Under the pieces are notes generated by a model that saw nothing but the letters and a program-made list of their open reading frames with translations, was not told the DNA's origin and ran no database searches. From Pseudonocardiales bacterium (GTDB taxonomy: Bacteria; Actinomycetota; Actinomycetes; Mycobacteriales; Pseudonocardiaceae), in assembly GCA_019241525.1 (NCBI GenBank), contig JAFAWY010000094.1, forward strand, positions 1 through 57,102: a stretch of 57,102 bases of DNA, read 5' to 3'. The position numbers and the translations under genes are program-made. Of the stretch, positions 8,546-17,111 are shown one piece after another (position 1 is the stretch's first letter; every line of letters begins with the position of its first letter).

Positions 8546-9315
8546 CGCGTGGTCTCCGCGGTGTCCGTGGGTAGCTGGTTCGTGCCGTACCCGGGTTCGG
8601 TGCTGGCAAGGATCTCTGCCAGGTGCAGGGTGCGTATTCCGGCCCGGATCCGGTCCAGGCCGCCGCCGATGTGCATCAGGCACGAGCGATCACCGGCGCA
8701 CAACACCTCCGCGCCGGTCATGATCACTGCTTCCATCTTGTCGGCCAGCATCGCCGCCGAGACGTCCGGATTCTTGATGGAAAACGTGCCGCCAAACCCG
8801 CAACACTGATCCCAGCGCGGCAGCTCGACGAGGTCAATGCCGCGCACCTTGCGCAGCAGTCGCAACGGCCGATCCCTCACGCCGAGCATCCTGATCGAAT
8901 GACACGTCGGGTGGTAGGTCACCCGGTGCGGGAAATACGCACCGACATCGTCGGTCCCCATCACGTCAACCAAAAACTGAGACAACTCGAACGTCTTGGT
9001 CGCTATCGCCTCCGCCCGCTTGGCAAGCCAGTGCTCGCCCGCGGCTCGCGCGATCATCGGATGCTGGTGGTGGATGCTGGCTGCGCACGAGCCGGAGGGC
9101 ACCACCACCGCGTCGTAGCTGGAAAAGACCTCCACGTACCGGCGCACGAGAGCAACCTCGAAGTAGCCGCTGTTGGCATGCATCTGTCCGCAGCAGGTCT
9201 GCTCCAGCGGGAACTCCACGGGTTGGCCTAGATGCTCCAGCACCTGCACGGTCGCCTGGCCGGCGTCGGGAAACAGCGCGTCAACGAGGCAGGTGGTGAA
9301 CAGTGCAACCCGCAT
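8542..9315 (-). CDS. lutA: Lactate utilisation protein A (cysteine-rich CCG-domain protein)
   Basis: A 257-residue protein with two CCG (cysteine-rich) domains. Domain one has 'TTCLVDALFPDAG' and 'EQTCCGQMHANSGYF'; domain two has 'HPTCHSIRMLGV' and 'WDQCCGFGGTFSIKN'. These domains bind an iron-sulfur or heterodisulfide-reductase-like cofactor, as in the B. subtilis LutA and GlpC/HdrD families. It is the first gene of the five-gene leftward unit lutA-lutB-lutC-cydA-cydB. No LutR-type GntR regulator is adjacent, so the promoter and operator should lie just right of 9315, in a degraded region. Confidence 0.94.
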   Translation of the reverse strand: MRVALFTTCLVDALFPDAGQATVQVLEHLGQPVEFPLEQTCCGQMHANSGYFEVALVRRYVEVFSSYDAVVVPSGSCAASIHHQHPMIARAAGEHWLAKRAEAIATKTFELSQFLVDVMGTDDVGAYFPHRVTYHPTCHSIRMLGVRDRPLRLLRKVRGIDLVELPRWDQCCGFGGTFSIKNPDVSAAMLADKMEAVIMTGAEVLCAGDRSCLMHIGGGLDRIRAGIRTLHLAEILASTEPGYGTNQLPTDTAETTR

Positions 9316-10729
9316 TGCTCCTCCGCCGCCGCCTATCGTCCCATCAGTGCCCCATGGCCGGGCGCGGGATGTTGCGCCGCGCGATGTTCAGCATCTCGCT
9401 AACTCGCCCAGTGAGCACGATTTGGCGGCCGCCAGCTCGAACCCTCCGTTGTTGGGGAAATCTGCGCCAGCAAGATCAGCAGGTCAGCCTCGTGACTGGC
9501 GTCGCAGCAGGCGCCGTAGCGCAACAGCCGGCGCATATCTACGTCGAACTTGATCCACTTCTTGCCGCGCAGCGAGTAACGAGGTCTGGCGCCCCTGGGT
9601 GCTCGTTCCCCGGAATGCGCTCCATCCGCGTATCAACCCTACTCGGGTCCGAAGGCGCGCGCGCATTCTTGCCGGCAGCTTCTTCCGCTTCCAGCTAACC
9701 AGCATGTGAGTTTGTGGCTGGCCCGGATGAGCAAGCGAGGTATCGACACGATTGTTGCCCAGTGGCGCTCCGGAGGCGCGATGACGTAACTGCGACGGCG
9801 ATGCTGACCCCGACGAACGCCTCAGGGTCATCGGATAAGTCTGCCACGATCAGTACGCGCATGTCTCGGTGTGCAATACTCAAAGATAATCGAACTGCTG
9901 CAAGCTGGTAGTTCCTCCCAATACTCGTCACTAGATGAGGTGGTCAACGCCGAGCGACCCACCACACTTTCTGTGGCATTGGGAGACTCTGCGCCCGCTG
10001 CTGGCGCGGCTCGCTCACCGGAACGTACAATCCTGGCGCTGCGTTTTCCATCACAGGCACAACCCGAAACCGCTGCACAACTGTGCATATCCCAGGTCCT
10101 GCTATCTCTCGATTGCTGCACCGGATCCTTGCATTCCTCCACGAGGGCGTGACGGAGACCTATGAAAGCTTTTGTCGGCTCGGCCGGCCGCAGGTGGAGA
10201 TTGATCACGGCTGGGCGCGGAGGTCCGCCTGGGAGATCGGTTGCCGCCCAGTGAGCACGCTGGCACTTTCGTCACTTATTGCCAATTGTGACCTTGTGCC
10301 GACGACGGTCCGTTGCCGATGTCCGAAACACTCTTTGAGGCTAAGTACAAATCCCCGAATGGCCTTATGGTAAACACGAAGCGTAGGCGCTTTGGCGGGT
10401 CGCATTGTGCACGCTGTGTGCGTATGCCTTTCACGGAGAGTGATGATGCGCGTAACCACGTGCCTGATGTGCTTGCGTTACCAGCAGAGATCTGGCGTGC
10501 GGCTTCGGTCAGTGCGCCACCGGATTTTCGATGTGGCGCCCAACCTCGCGTCTCCGTGGAACAATTTCGAGCTAAGTAGTCTACGGTCGCCTTGACGGCA
10601 ACTACCTAGGAGACCCACAATTCTCCACGGAGTCTCCTCGGTTGCGCTACCTAGGTCCGCAGATTCGCCGTGCGCTCAATTTGCACGCTCAGGTCAGATT
10701 GTGCCGGACTACTCGCTCTGGAGATATTT
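9316..10729. other. Lower-GC region with broken coding sequence
   Basis: About 1.4 kb without an intact recognisable gene. On the minus strand, gene-like pieces appear in different frames. These include an N-terminus-like 'MRVLIVADLSDDPEAFVGVS' (about 9862 leftward), 'KKWIKFDVDMRRLLRYGA' (about 9570-9520) and a C-terminus-like 'MLNIARRNIPRPAMGH' ending at 9349. This is consistent with a gene decayed by frameshifts. From about 9870 to 10700 the base composition is visibly poorer in GC and the open frames are not gene-like. A 7-bp inverted repeat (AGGAGAC/GTCTCCT, 10608-10638) and a doubled CTACCTAGG lie just before the small secreted gene. Confidence 0.4.
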
Positions 10730-10945
10730 ATGCGCAGAGTTTTTGCTCAAGTTCTGGTGCCCCTTGCTGTGCTCGCCGGACTTCTTTTCTTGGGTGCAGG
10801 TGTGGCAAGTGCCGCGCCGGTATCCGCGGCACTTCCCAGCACTCCAGGAGCGCCTGGCACTGTCGGCGGCGGCTTGGCCTCTGTTTTCGCCACTTACAAC
10901 ACGATACAGACGCCATATGGCCAGATAGCCTTTCCGGTGCAGTAG
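10730..10945 (+). CDS. Small secreted protein of unknown function
   Basis: A 71-residue open frame starting at the ATG at 10730, with GGAGAT about 6 bases upstream. Residues 1-28 form a textbook signal peptide: 'MRR', then the hydrophobic stretch 'VLVPLAVLAGLLFLGAGV' and a cleavage site at ASA-AP. The mature peptide would be about 43 residues, rich in Gly, Ala, Pro, Ser and Thr, with no Cys and an end 'TPYGQIAFPVQ'. No family is recognised. A strong stem-loop follows 96 bases after the stop. The longer frame from 10670 is rejected because it would bury the signal peptide. Confidence 0.55.
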   Translation: MRRVFAQVLVPLAVLAGLLFLGAGVASAAPVSAALPSTPGAPGTVGGGLASVFATYNTIQTPYGQIAFPVQ

Positions 10946-11040
10946 GGCCGTGGATCCGGTCAGTCGTATCAGTTCTCATTGATCGGCGTGGATCGAACTG
11001 TTTGGTTCTGTTGAGCAAGCCCACGTGTGCTATCCCGAGT

Positions 11041-11076
11041 CGAGGGGCCCGGTGCATGATTACCTTGGGCCCCTCG
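11041..11076 (+). terminator. Strong stem-loop after the small secreted gene
   Basis: A perfect 10-bp stem CGAGGGGCCC / GGGCCCCTCG (11041-11050 with 11067-11076) around a 16-base loop. There is no long T-run after it, which is common for actinobacterial terminators. Its position fits termination of the gene at 10730-10945. Confidence 0.6.
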
Positions 11077-11386
11077 TATGGTCGGTTGCGGCAATGCCGG
11101 TTTACGTGCAGCTGGCGGATTATAGTCCCGGTGTCCAGATGCGGCCTGATCTGATATTGCCGTGGCTGATTTGCGCAAAAGCAAATCATTGCCTCACCGC
11201 CGTTAGCACCGAGTGTCCGCACGATTTTTTTTGTGTAGACGCCACCGTGATCGCGCAGTGGAGAAGCCAGCGCTGTGCAGAGGCTCGCGGTTCGATCAGC
11301 GCGTCGGATTTGGCCGCCGACCCGAGGTCGTGAAGCTGTCGGTGCCCGCCGCATAGTGCGATTGTTGTGGCTGAGGCACCATGCAC

Positions 11387-11424
11387 TGGCCCCGACACAA
11401 TCAGGTCATATTGCGTCGGGGCCA
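11387..11424 (-). terminator. Stem-loop after the secreted nuclease gene
   Basis: A perfect 10-bp stem TGGCCCCGAC / GTCGGGGCCA (11387-11396 with 11415-11424) with an 18-base loop, starting 12 bases after the stop of the nuclease gene, which reads leftward to 11437. This is a likely terminator for it. With the 11041 stem-loop, it bounds the roughly 490-base convergent gap (10946-11436), in which no gene is seen. Confidence 0.65.
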
Positions 11425-11436
11425 CCAGAGCGTTGG

Positions 11437-14400
11437 TTAGAACTTCACGGTCACGATGTTGGACGTTGAGGCCAGGAATCTGGTGGTGTTGCTGGGGGTG
11501 AACACCGCGCTGAGCAGGTGCGTGCCTGTGCTGAGCGTGCTCGCGGGTCCAAGAGCGATACCGATGACTACCGGGACTGGGGCGCCGAGGTTGGCAGACC
11601 CGTCCTTGAATTGAACGGTTCCCGCGGCGTTAGCCGGTGCCACTTGAGCGGTGGGGATCACGATCCCGCCTAGTCCTAGGGGCAAAGGCACCTGTACCAC
11701 GCTCAGCGTGATAGTGGAGGCTGTCGCCCCTGGTGCTGGCGTCGGTGTGGGCGTCGGCCGAGGTGTCGGGGTGGGCGTGGGTGCTGGTGTTGATGATGGC
11801 GTAGGTGTCGGTGTCACCACCGGAGTTGGGGTTGGGGTGGGGGTGACCACTGGAGTTGGCGAGGGGGTGGGGGTTGGTGTCGGTGAGGGGGTGGCTGTTG
11901 GTTCTGGGGTGGGGCTGGGGGTCGGTTCTGCGTTGACCACGTAGGTCAGCGTGGGCGAGGTGGATCCGGCGAATGCTACGGGATCGGTGGGGGTGAAGGT
12001 CGCGGTCAGGCTGTGGCTGCCGGGGTCCAAGGTGGTTGTCGTGCTGGCGGTGCCGTCCGGTGCCACGGGGATGGGGTTACCCAGGGGGCTAGTGCCGTCG
12101 GTGAACACCACGGTGCCCGCGGCGCCCGGGGTGATGGTGGCCTCGAGGGTCTCCTGCGTTCCAGCGGCGGCAGGAGAGACCGGGGTGACCTCCAGTGCTG
12201 TGCTGGTAGTAGCAAGGGGATTGAGGCCTACGAGGACTGGGTCGTGGTCGCTGGTGCGGAAGCGGTCCGGGGCGTACAGCGACATGATCTGGCCGGGGCT
12301 CTTGAAGTTGGTGTTGTAGTCCAGCACCTCTGGTTCATCGGCGTTGTGGTGTGCATCGCCCGCCCCGGTTATCTGGCTGAGGAACGAGCTGGACGCCAGC
12401 TGGTAATCGAGGTATCCCGACTGGGCGTCGAAGACGTAGGAGTAGGCGTCCGGCCCCCCGTAAGTTTTGACGAGGTTGGTGTAGCCGGCGCCCTCGAGGG
12501 CCGCGATGGGGTCTTCACCGGCGTAGGCGTTGAGGTCACCGACGATCAGCACATCGGGATCGCCAACGGCGGGAACCACGGTGTCGTGCAGCCACGTGGC
12601 CAGCTCACTGGCCTGCGCGGTGCGCCGCGCGTTCCAGCAGCTTTGCCCGTCCCCTTGGTCGGCATCCGGGCCGGAGGCCGGGCAGGAGCTCTTGGACTTG
12701 AAGTGGTTGGCCACCACGGTAAACCGGGCGCCAGTGGGCGTCTGGAAAGTCTGCGCCACCGGGCGCCGCTCGAACTGGTCGGGCTTTTGGTCGACAAACG
12801 TGTCGCCCGCGACCGGCTGCACCGAGGCCGTCTTGTAGAGCAGCCCGACCTTGATCGCGTCGCTGCCCGCCACGTCGGTGACCCCGGTAGCAGCATCCGG
12901 GTTGACAAACGCCCAGGTACCCGCCCCGTCCTGCGCATTGAGCGCATCGATCAGCGCTTGGATGGCGCTAGACGGGCCGTAGCCGTCGTTTTCCATCTCC
13001 ATCACGCCGACTACGTCGGCGTTGAGGAAGCGCAGGGAGGCGACCTCCTTGGCCAACTGCCGCTGGTATTCAGTGTCGTTCTCGGCGCCACGGCAGTCGG
13101 TGACCGCCCCTAGCGTGCCCAGATGGCAGTTGGTGAAGGTGTTGAAGAAGTTGAGCAGGTTGGCGCTGGCCACATGAATCCGGCCGGCACCGGTCACAGG
13201 GGGTGCCGTCGGGCGCTCGTTGGTCGGGTCGAAGACCGCGGCACCGCCGAGGGCGCCGACTGGGCGCAGCCGGTAGGCGTTGCCGCTGGCCGCGTTGCCG
13301 GCCCAGGTGTAGCTGAGCACGCCGACCGGGTCGGTGACGGTGTCGCCGATGCGCAGTGTGTTACTCGCCGACAGCGGCTGGCCGCCCCGGCCGAAGACGA
13401 TCGGATCGGGGTTTTGCCCGTTGTTGTCATCATCGATGATCAACTGGTTCAGGTCGTTGGCGTGCTGGGCCGCTTGGACGGCCGCCTGGTCGGTGGCACG
13501 GATCAGCGCTGTCGGTTGGCGTAGCCGTCCCCCTGAGGACACCACCACCTGACCGAACCGGCCGAGCTGGAAGCTCTCGGTAACCGTAAGGGTCTGGTGG
13601 AGCCGGACGAGCATTCCCTCGTAGGGCTCCAGATCCGCTGGATCAGTGCGGGGCAGGGTCACATCCGTTGGCGTCACGGTTGCTTGCCGCCCGCACGACT
13701 CGACACCCCCGGACGGTGGAGTGATCTCGGTCTGGCCCTGGAACTCCGACACCACACCGGTTACCTGGACCACGTCGCCATTGCTGACCAGGTTGGCGCC
13801 GTTGTCGAAAACGAAGACGCCATCGGAGGTAGCCGGGTTTCCGTCACCACTGTCTTGCAGGTAAAAGCCGCGCAGCGCGGGTGTCGCGCCCTCGTAGTCC
13901 CCGACGACCGTGCCCCGCACCGAGACCGTCTGCCCGGCCACCGGGCTGATGTCCGTGGAGCCTTCGACTGACCCGATCGTCACCACATCGGAACTGCACG
14001 CAGGTGGCGCGCCGACACTGACCGGGAACATCACCGATTTGCGGATCGGCAACGGTAGGTCCTTGGCGATCGTGCCGTCGCCGTAGAAAACGGTGTCGCC
14101 GGAGTCGGTCATCAGTTGCACGGTCGAGTTGTTGGTCAGCGGATTGGGCACCTCCACGATCGATTCCGCTTTGCCCGCCGCATTAAGGGCATCCAGGGAT
14201 CCGTCGCGCAGCAGTGGCTGGTGCGCGGGGTTGCCGTCCCAGGAATACAACCGGAACTCACCCGATGCGCCGGTGCCCGCGTCGGAGGGGCCAGCGATGA
14301 TCAGGTACTGATTGGCCGCGTTACGGCGGATCTCCCGGATTCCCCGGCCGCCCAAGTCCCACCGCAGGGGGGTGCCGAACGTCGCCGTCGCCCCCGTGGT

Positions 14401-16491
14401 GGGGTTGGCCGTGACCAGCGCGGCGATGTTGGTTACCGGGACAACGATGGCCCGGCCGTCTGCGGGCAACGGTCCGCGGAAGCCGACGAGCAGGGTCGTG
14501 CCGTCGGGTGCGAACTCGGCGCCCTCGATGTTGAAACCGGTGGGCCCGGTCCCGTCTCCTTCGGGCGCGCGGGTGGCCGCGTCGGCCAGCCCGAGCGCGT
14601 TGCCGTTGGCTTGGTCCCAGGCGATCAGATCGTCACGCAGGTGCTGGTAGCTGCCACCCAGGCTCAGCGTCGCGCCGGTTCCGGTGCCGCTGACCGTCGT
14701 GGTGAACAATTCCTGGCGGTTGAGCCGGGTCTTGGGGTCGGAGTTCTGGCCGTGCGAACCCAGCCAGTAGATCGTGTTGCCGATGCGCGCTGATGCCTCG
14801 ATGTCGATCTCGCGGGTGGGGTCGCTGTCGCGCAGGGCCAGGCCGGCAGCGCGCAGGTCCAAAGACTGCGCCGGATAGCGGGAGTGCGTGCGGTCATATA
14901 CACGCAACACGTTGGTCTCGTCGTCACCGACGACCATCGCGCCATCACCGAGATCGACGGCCGTGCTGGCATCGCTGGCGCCGTAGTGGTTATGCGTACC
15001 TGCCGGGAGGGAGGCCGATACCGCGACTGGGAACGTGGTGCTCGCGCTGAGCTCGCCGTCCGAGACGGTCACGGTGAGGGTCGCGTGGCCGACCCCGACC
15101 GGGTTGATCGTCAGCGTGTGGGTGCTCCCGGTGCCGGTGGCGCCGCCGGTGGCCACCGCGCTGTTGCTGCTGGTGACGGTGACGGTCAGGCCGCTTGCCG
15201 GGGTCTCCGCGTCCCCCACGGTGACCGTGCGCACATCAGGCGGGTTGTCCGGATCCCCGAGAGTCAGGGCTAGGTCTGGTACTGGGTTCGGAGAGATTGT
15301 CGGTGGCGTGTTTGTCGAAGGTGTCGACGTGGGGGTTGGGAACGGCGTGGGTGTTGGCGTGGCAGTGGGTGTGGGTGTGGGTGTGACAGTGGGTGTGGGC
15401 GTGGCTGTCGGAGCTGTGGGCGCGAACGCGACACCACGAAACGCGGTGTTGGCTCCCGCGGTGGTCAGCTGGGTGGCCGTGGCGCTGATGGGAGCATTGA
15501 ACGCGGCTGAGTCGTCCACCTTGACCAGCGCGCTTGTGTTACTTGTCGTGGCAAATAGCGTCACTCCCGAGCCGTTCACTGTTCCGGTGAGTCCCCGCAC
15601 TCCATCACCGGGTCGGAAGGAGCTGCGAGCAGTCCACGTGGTGCCATCGAAGGAGAACTTCAGGATCCCACCATTCGGGCTGGCTGAGTCGTCGGCGATG
15701 TAGAGCGTGTCGATGCCGGCCACGCTGGGATCACGGTCTAAGGCCACGAACGCATACGGGCTGGGCGCCCCGGTGACCAACGCTGGGGTCTGGCCACCGT
15801 TGGTCGGCAGGCCGGAGCCGACGCTGTACACCCCGGTCGTCCCGCTTCCGGTCGAGATGTAGAGCTGACCGCCAAAGATCGACACTGTGCGGATGTTCGT
15901 CGGTGCTGCGCTGTTGATTTGCGTCGAGGCTCCCGCGCTGCCGAGAGAGGCCAACCTGACCCCACCGTTGGCACCGACCACCCAGAACCGGCTCCCATCG
16001 TCGGTGACGGCGCCGCGGACGTTGTTCGCGCTGAAAGCGTCAGTGATGGCGGTGGAGGTGTCGACGCCGCCGTTGCCGTCCACCCGTGCCACCACCCGGC
16101 TGGCGGTCGAGGTCGATGTTGACGCGATGCTTGCCGTGCCAAGGGCGGCGTCGTATCCGCCGAGCGTCAGGTACCGGCCGTCGGCAGACAGGGCAAGGGC
16201 TCCCTCGGAGGTCGCCGATCCGCTCATCGTGAACCGCCGGTTGCTACCCGAAGATGAGGTCGGCAGGGCGACCGACTGTACGAGCGCGCCGGAGGGCGTG
16301 TACTCGTCGAGAAACACCGCGGTGGCCGCGCTACTGAGCGAGCCGGTACCGCTGCCGACGCGGGCCACGACCAGGTCCCCCGGAGCAAACGCAGCCGCAA
16401 GGGCAGGGGTCGCGCCGAGCAGCGCCATTCCTGAAACCGTCAGCGAGGTGATGAGAACGCCTACCAGCAAGCGGAAAAAACGCAAGCGCAT
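11437..16491 (-). CDS. Large secreted ExeM/NucH-like endonuclease with Ig-like domains
   Basis: A 1684-residue exported multidomain protein. A signal peptide (1-33, ending ATPALAAA) is followed by a repeat-rich region (about 35-355). A Pro/Thr linker (about 357-400) comes next, then a cadherin-like Ig domain and a beta-propeller-like region (about 490-830). An OB-fold segment starting 'CSSDVVTIGSVEGSTDI' (about 832-960) precedes the endonuclease/exonuclease/phosphatase domain (about 1104-1415). Its catalytic motifs are visible: 'SANLLNFFN', 'VGVMEMEND', 'VVANHFKSK', 'IVGDLNAY' and 'SDHDPVLVG'. A bacterial Ig-like domain, a second Pro/Thr linker (about 1520-1587) and a final Ig-like domain end the protein. 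There is no LPXTG or membrane anchor, so it is probably released. Likely role: extracellular DNA or phosphoester degradation. Confidence 0.93.
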   Translation of the reverse strand: MRLRFFRLLVGVLITSLTVSGMALLGATPALAAAFAPGDLVVARVGSGTGSLSSAATAVFLDEYTPSGALVQSVALPTSSSGSNRRFTMSGSATSEGALALSADGRYLTLGGYDAALGTASIASTSTSTASRVVARVDGNGGVDTSTAITDAFSANNVRGAVTDDGSRFWVVGANGGVRLASLGSAGASTQINSAAPTNIRTVSIFGGQLYISTGSGTTGVYSVGSGLPTNGGQTPALVTGAPSPYAFVALDRDPSVAGIDTLYIADDSASPNGGILKFSFDGTTWTARSSFRPGDGVRGLTGTVNGSGVTLFATTSNTSALVKVDDSAAFNAPISATATQLTTAGANTAFRGVAFAPTAPTATPTPTVTPTPTPTATPTPTPFPTPTSTPSTNTPPTISPNPVPDLALTLGDPDNPPDVRTVTVGDAETPASGLTVTVTSSNSAVATGGATGTGSTHTLTINPVGVGHATLTVTVSDGELSASTTFPVAVSASLPAGTHNHYGASDASTAVDLGDGAMVVGDDETNVLRVYDRTHSRYPAQSLDLRAAGLALRDSDPTREIDIEASARIGNTIYWLGSHGQNSDPKTRLNRQELFTTTVSGTGTGATLSLGGSYQHLRDDLIAWDQANGNALGLADAATRAPEGDGTGPTGFNIEGAEFAPDGTTLLVGFRGPLPADGRAIVVPVTNIAALVTANPTTGATATFGTPLRWDLGGRGIREIRRNAANQYLIIAGPSDAGTGASGEFRLYSWDGNPAHQPLLRDGSLDALNAAGKAESIVEVPNPLTNNSTVQLMTDSGDTVFYGDGTIAKDLPLPIRKSVMFPVSVGAPPACSSDVVTIGSVEGSTDISPVAGQTVSVRGTVVGDYEGATPALRGFYLQDSGDGNPATSDGVFVFDNGANLVSNGDVVQVTGVVSEFQGQTEITPPSGGVESCGRQATVTPTDVTLPRTDPADLEPYEGMLVRLHQTLTVTESFQLGRFGQVVVSSGGRLRQPTALIRATDQAAVQAAQHANDLNQLIIDDDNNGQNPDPIVFGRGGQPLSASNTLRIGDTVTDPVGVLSYTWAGNAASGNAYRLRPVGALGGAAVFDPTNERPTAPPVTGAGRIHVASANLLNFFNTFTNCHLGTLGAVTDCRGAENDTEYQRQLAKEVASLRFLNADVVGVMEMENDGYGPSSAIQALIDALNAQDGAGTWAFVNPDAATGVTDVAGSDAIKVGLLYKTASVQPVAGDTFVDQKPDQFERRPVAQTFQTPTGARFTVVANHFKSKSSCPASGPDADQGDGQSCWNARRTAQASELATWLHDTVVPAVGDPDVLIVGDLNAYAGEDPIAALEGAGYTNLVKTYGGPDAYSYVFDAQSGYLDYQLASSSFLSQITGAGDAHHNADEPEVLDYNTNFKSPGQIMSLYAPDRFRTSDHDPVLVGLNPLATTSTALEVTPVSPAAAGTQETLEATITPGAAGTVVFTDGTSPLGNPIPVAPDGTASTTTTLDPGSHSLTATFTPTDPVAFAGSTSPTLTYVVNAEPTPSPTPEPTATPSPTPTPTPSPTPVVTPTPTPTPVVTPTPTPSSTPAPTPTPTPRPTPTPTPAPGATASTITLSVVQVPLPLGLGGIVIPTAQVAPANAAGTVQFKDGSANLGAPVPVVIGIALGPASTLSTGTHLLSAVFTPSNTTRFLASTSNIVTVKF
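11724..11930 (-). repeat. Low-complexity Pro/Thr linker-coding repeat, C-terminal side
   Basis: Tandem short units encode a PTPTP-type linker between the two C-terminal Ig-like domains of the nuclease. On the plus strand this is very G-rich, with several GGGG/GGGGG runs at short spacing around 11828-11890 and 11908-11920, so local G-quadruplex formation and repeat-length variation are possible. Confidence 0.8.
15290..15425 (-). repeat. Low-complexity Pro/Thr linker-coding repeat, N-terminal side
   Basis: A second tandem region of GTGTGG-like units (plus strand) encodes the linker at about residues 357-400 of the nuclease. It resembles the 11.8-kb linker in composition, so slippage or exchange between the two is plausible. 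Confidence 0.75.
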
Positions 16492-16638
16492 GAGATCTCC
16501 AGCCCTCGGGCATATGGCACCGGGAACGCTAGATTCGGAAACGGCCGCCGCAGAGGGCGTTCAATCAACGTTTGGCCAGCGGTCGTCCCTGGCACCGACC
16601 TGCAGCCACCTGTGCACCTAGGCGAAGAGCCGTGCGTG

Positions 16639-16706
16639 AAACAGCAGTCTGGATGCAGACTGCTGTTTTCAAGCCCCTTTTAAGCGCAGTCTGCATCCAG
16701 ACTGCG
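16639..16706. repeat. Double-hairpin palindromic element, copy 1
   Basis: The core is 62 bp (16644-16705). Hairpin one has arms GCAGTCTG / CAGACTGC with loop GATG, and extends here to a 13-bp stem flanked by AAA and TTT (16639-16651 with 16656-16668). A 22-base spacer follows, TGTTTT at its start and CTTTTAA near its end. Hairpin two has the same arms with loop CATC (16686-16693 with 16698-16705). The two hairpins are reverse complements of each other. This copy sits in the divergent gap between the nuclease and DoxX genes, so it may affect both promoters. Copies recur at 49081-49142 and, as a half element, at 41201-41220. Confidence 0.85.
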
Positions 16707-16736
16707 GATGGGAGCGATCACAGTAAGGTACCCGGA

Positions 16737-17111
16737 ATGGGAGTGATCGATCGGCTGGAGCGGCGTGTGGGGCAGGCGCTGCTTGGCGCCGCGTTCATCA
16801 AGCTCGGGTTCGACGCCGCTATCGGCCCAGGCGCGCGGGTTGACAAGACGGCGGCGCTCGGCCTGCCCAACGCCGAACTGGCCGTGCGCGCCAATGGCGC
16901 GGCGATGGTGGCCGGCGGCGCGGCGTTGACCCTCGACAAGCTCCCCCGGTTGGCCGCTCTCGGGCTCATCGCCTCGATGATCCCGACCACCCTGGCCAGC
17001 CACGCCTACTGGCACTTCGACGGCGGCGAACGCAAGGCCCAGGAGATCCAGTTCCTGAAGAACACCGCACTGGTCGGCGGACTGCTATTGGTGCTGACGA
17101 GCCGACGCTGA
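16737..17111 (+). CDS. DoxX-like small membrane protein
   Basis: A 124-residue membrane protein of the DoxX type. The N-terminus 'RRVGQALLGAAFIKLGFDAA' is the usual first helix with its Gly and small residues. Two to three further hydrophobic helices follow ('AAMVAGGAALTL', 'LAALGLIASMIPTTLASHAYWHFD', 'NTALVGGLLLVLTS'). The role of the family is not well defined; members are linked to thiol or redox stress at the membrane. The start is the ATG at 16737 with TAAGG upstream. The frame is open further left, but that part would translate the palindromic repeat. Its 3' end overlaps the decayed DUF1275 gene by 27 bases. Confidence 0.82.
   Translation: MGVIDRLERRVGQALLGAAFIKLGFDAAIGPGARVDKTAALGLPNAELAVRANGAAMVAGGAALTLDKLPRLAALGLIASMIPTTLASHAYWHFDGGERKAQEIQFLKNTALVGGLLLVLTSRR

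Noticed and set aside
11651-11944. Plus-strand glycine/valine repeat frame
   Set aside because: It is the reverse reading of the Pro/Thr linker of the nuclease and has no independent support.
12013-13113. 366-codon plus-strand frame inside the nuclease gene
   Set aside because: It is antisense to a gene with clear catalytic motifs; long shadow frames are expected at this GC content.
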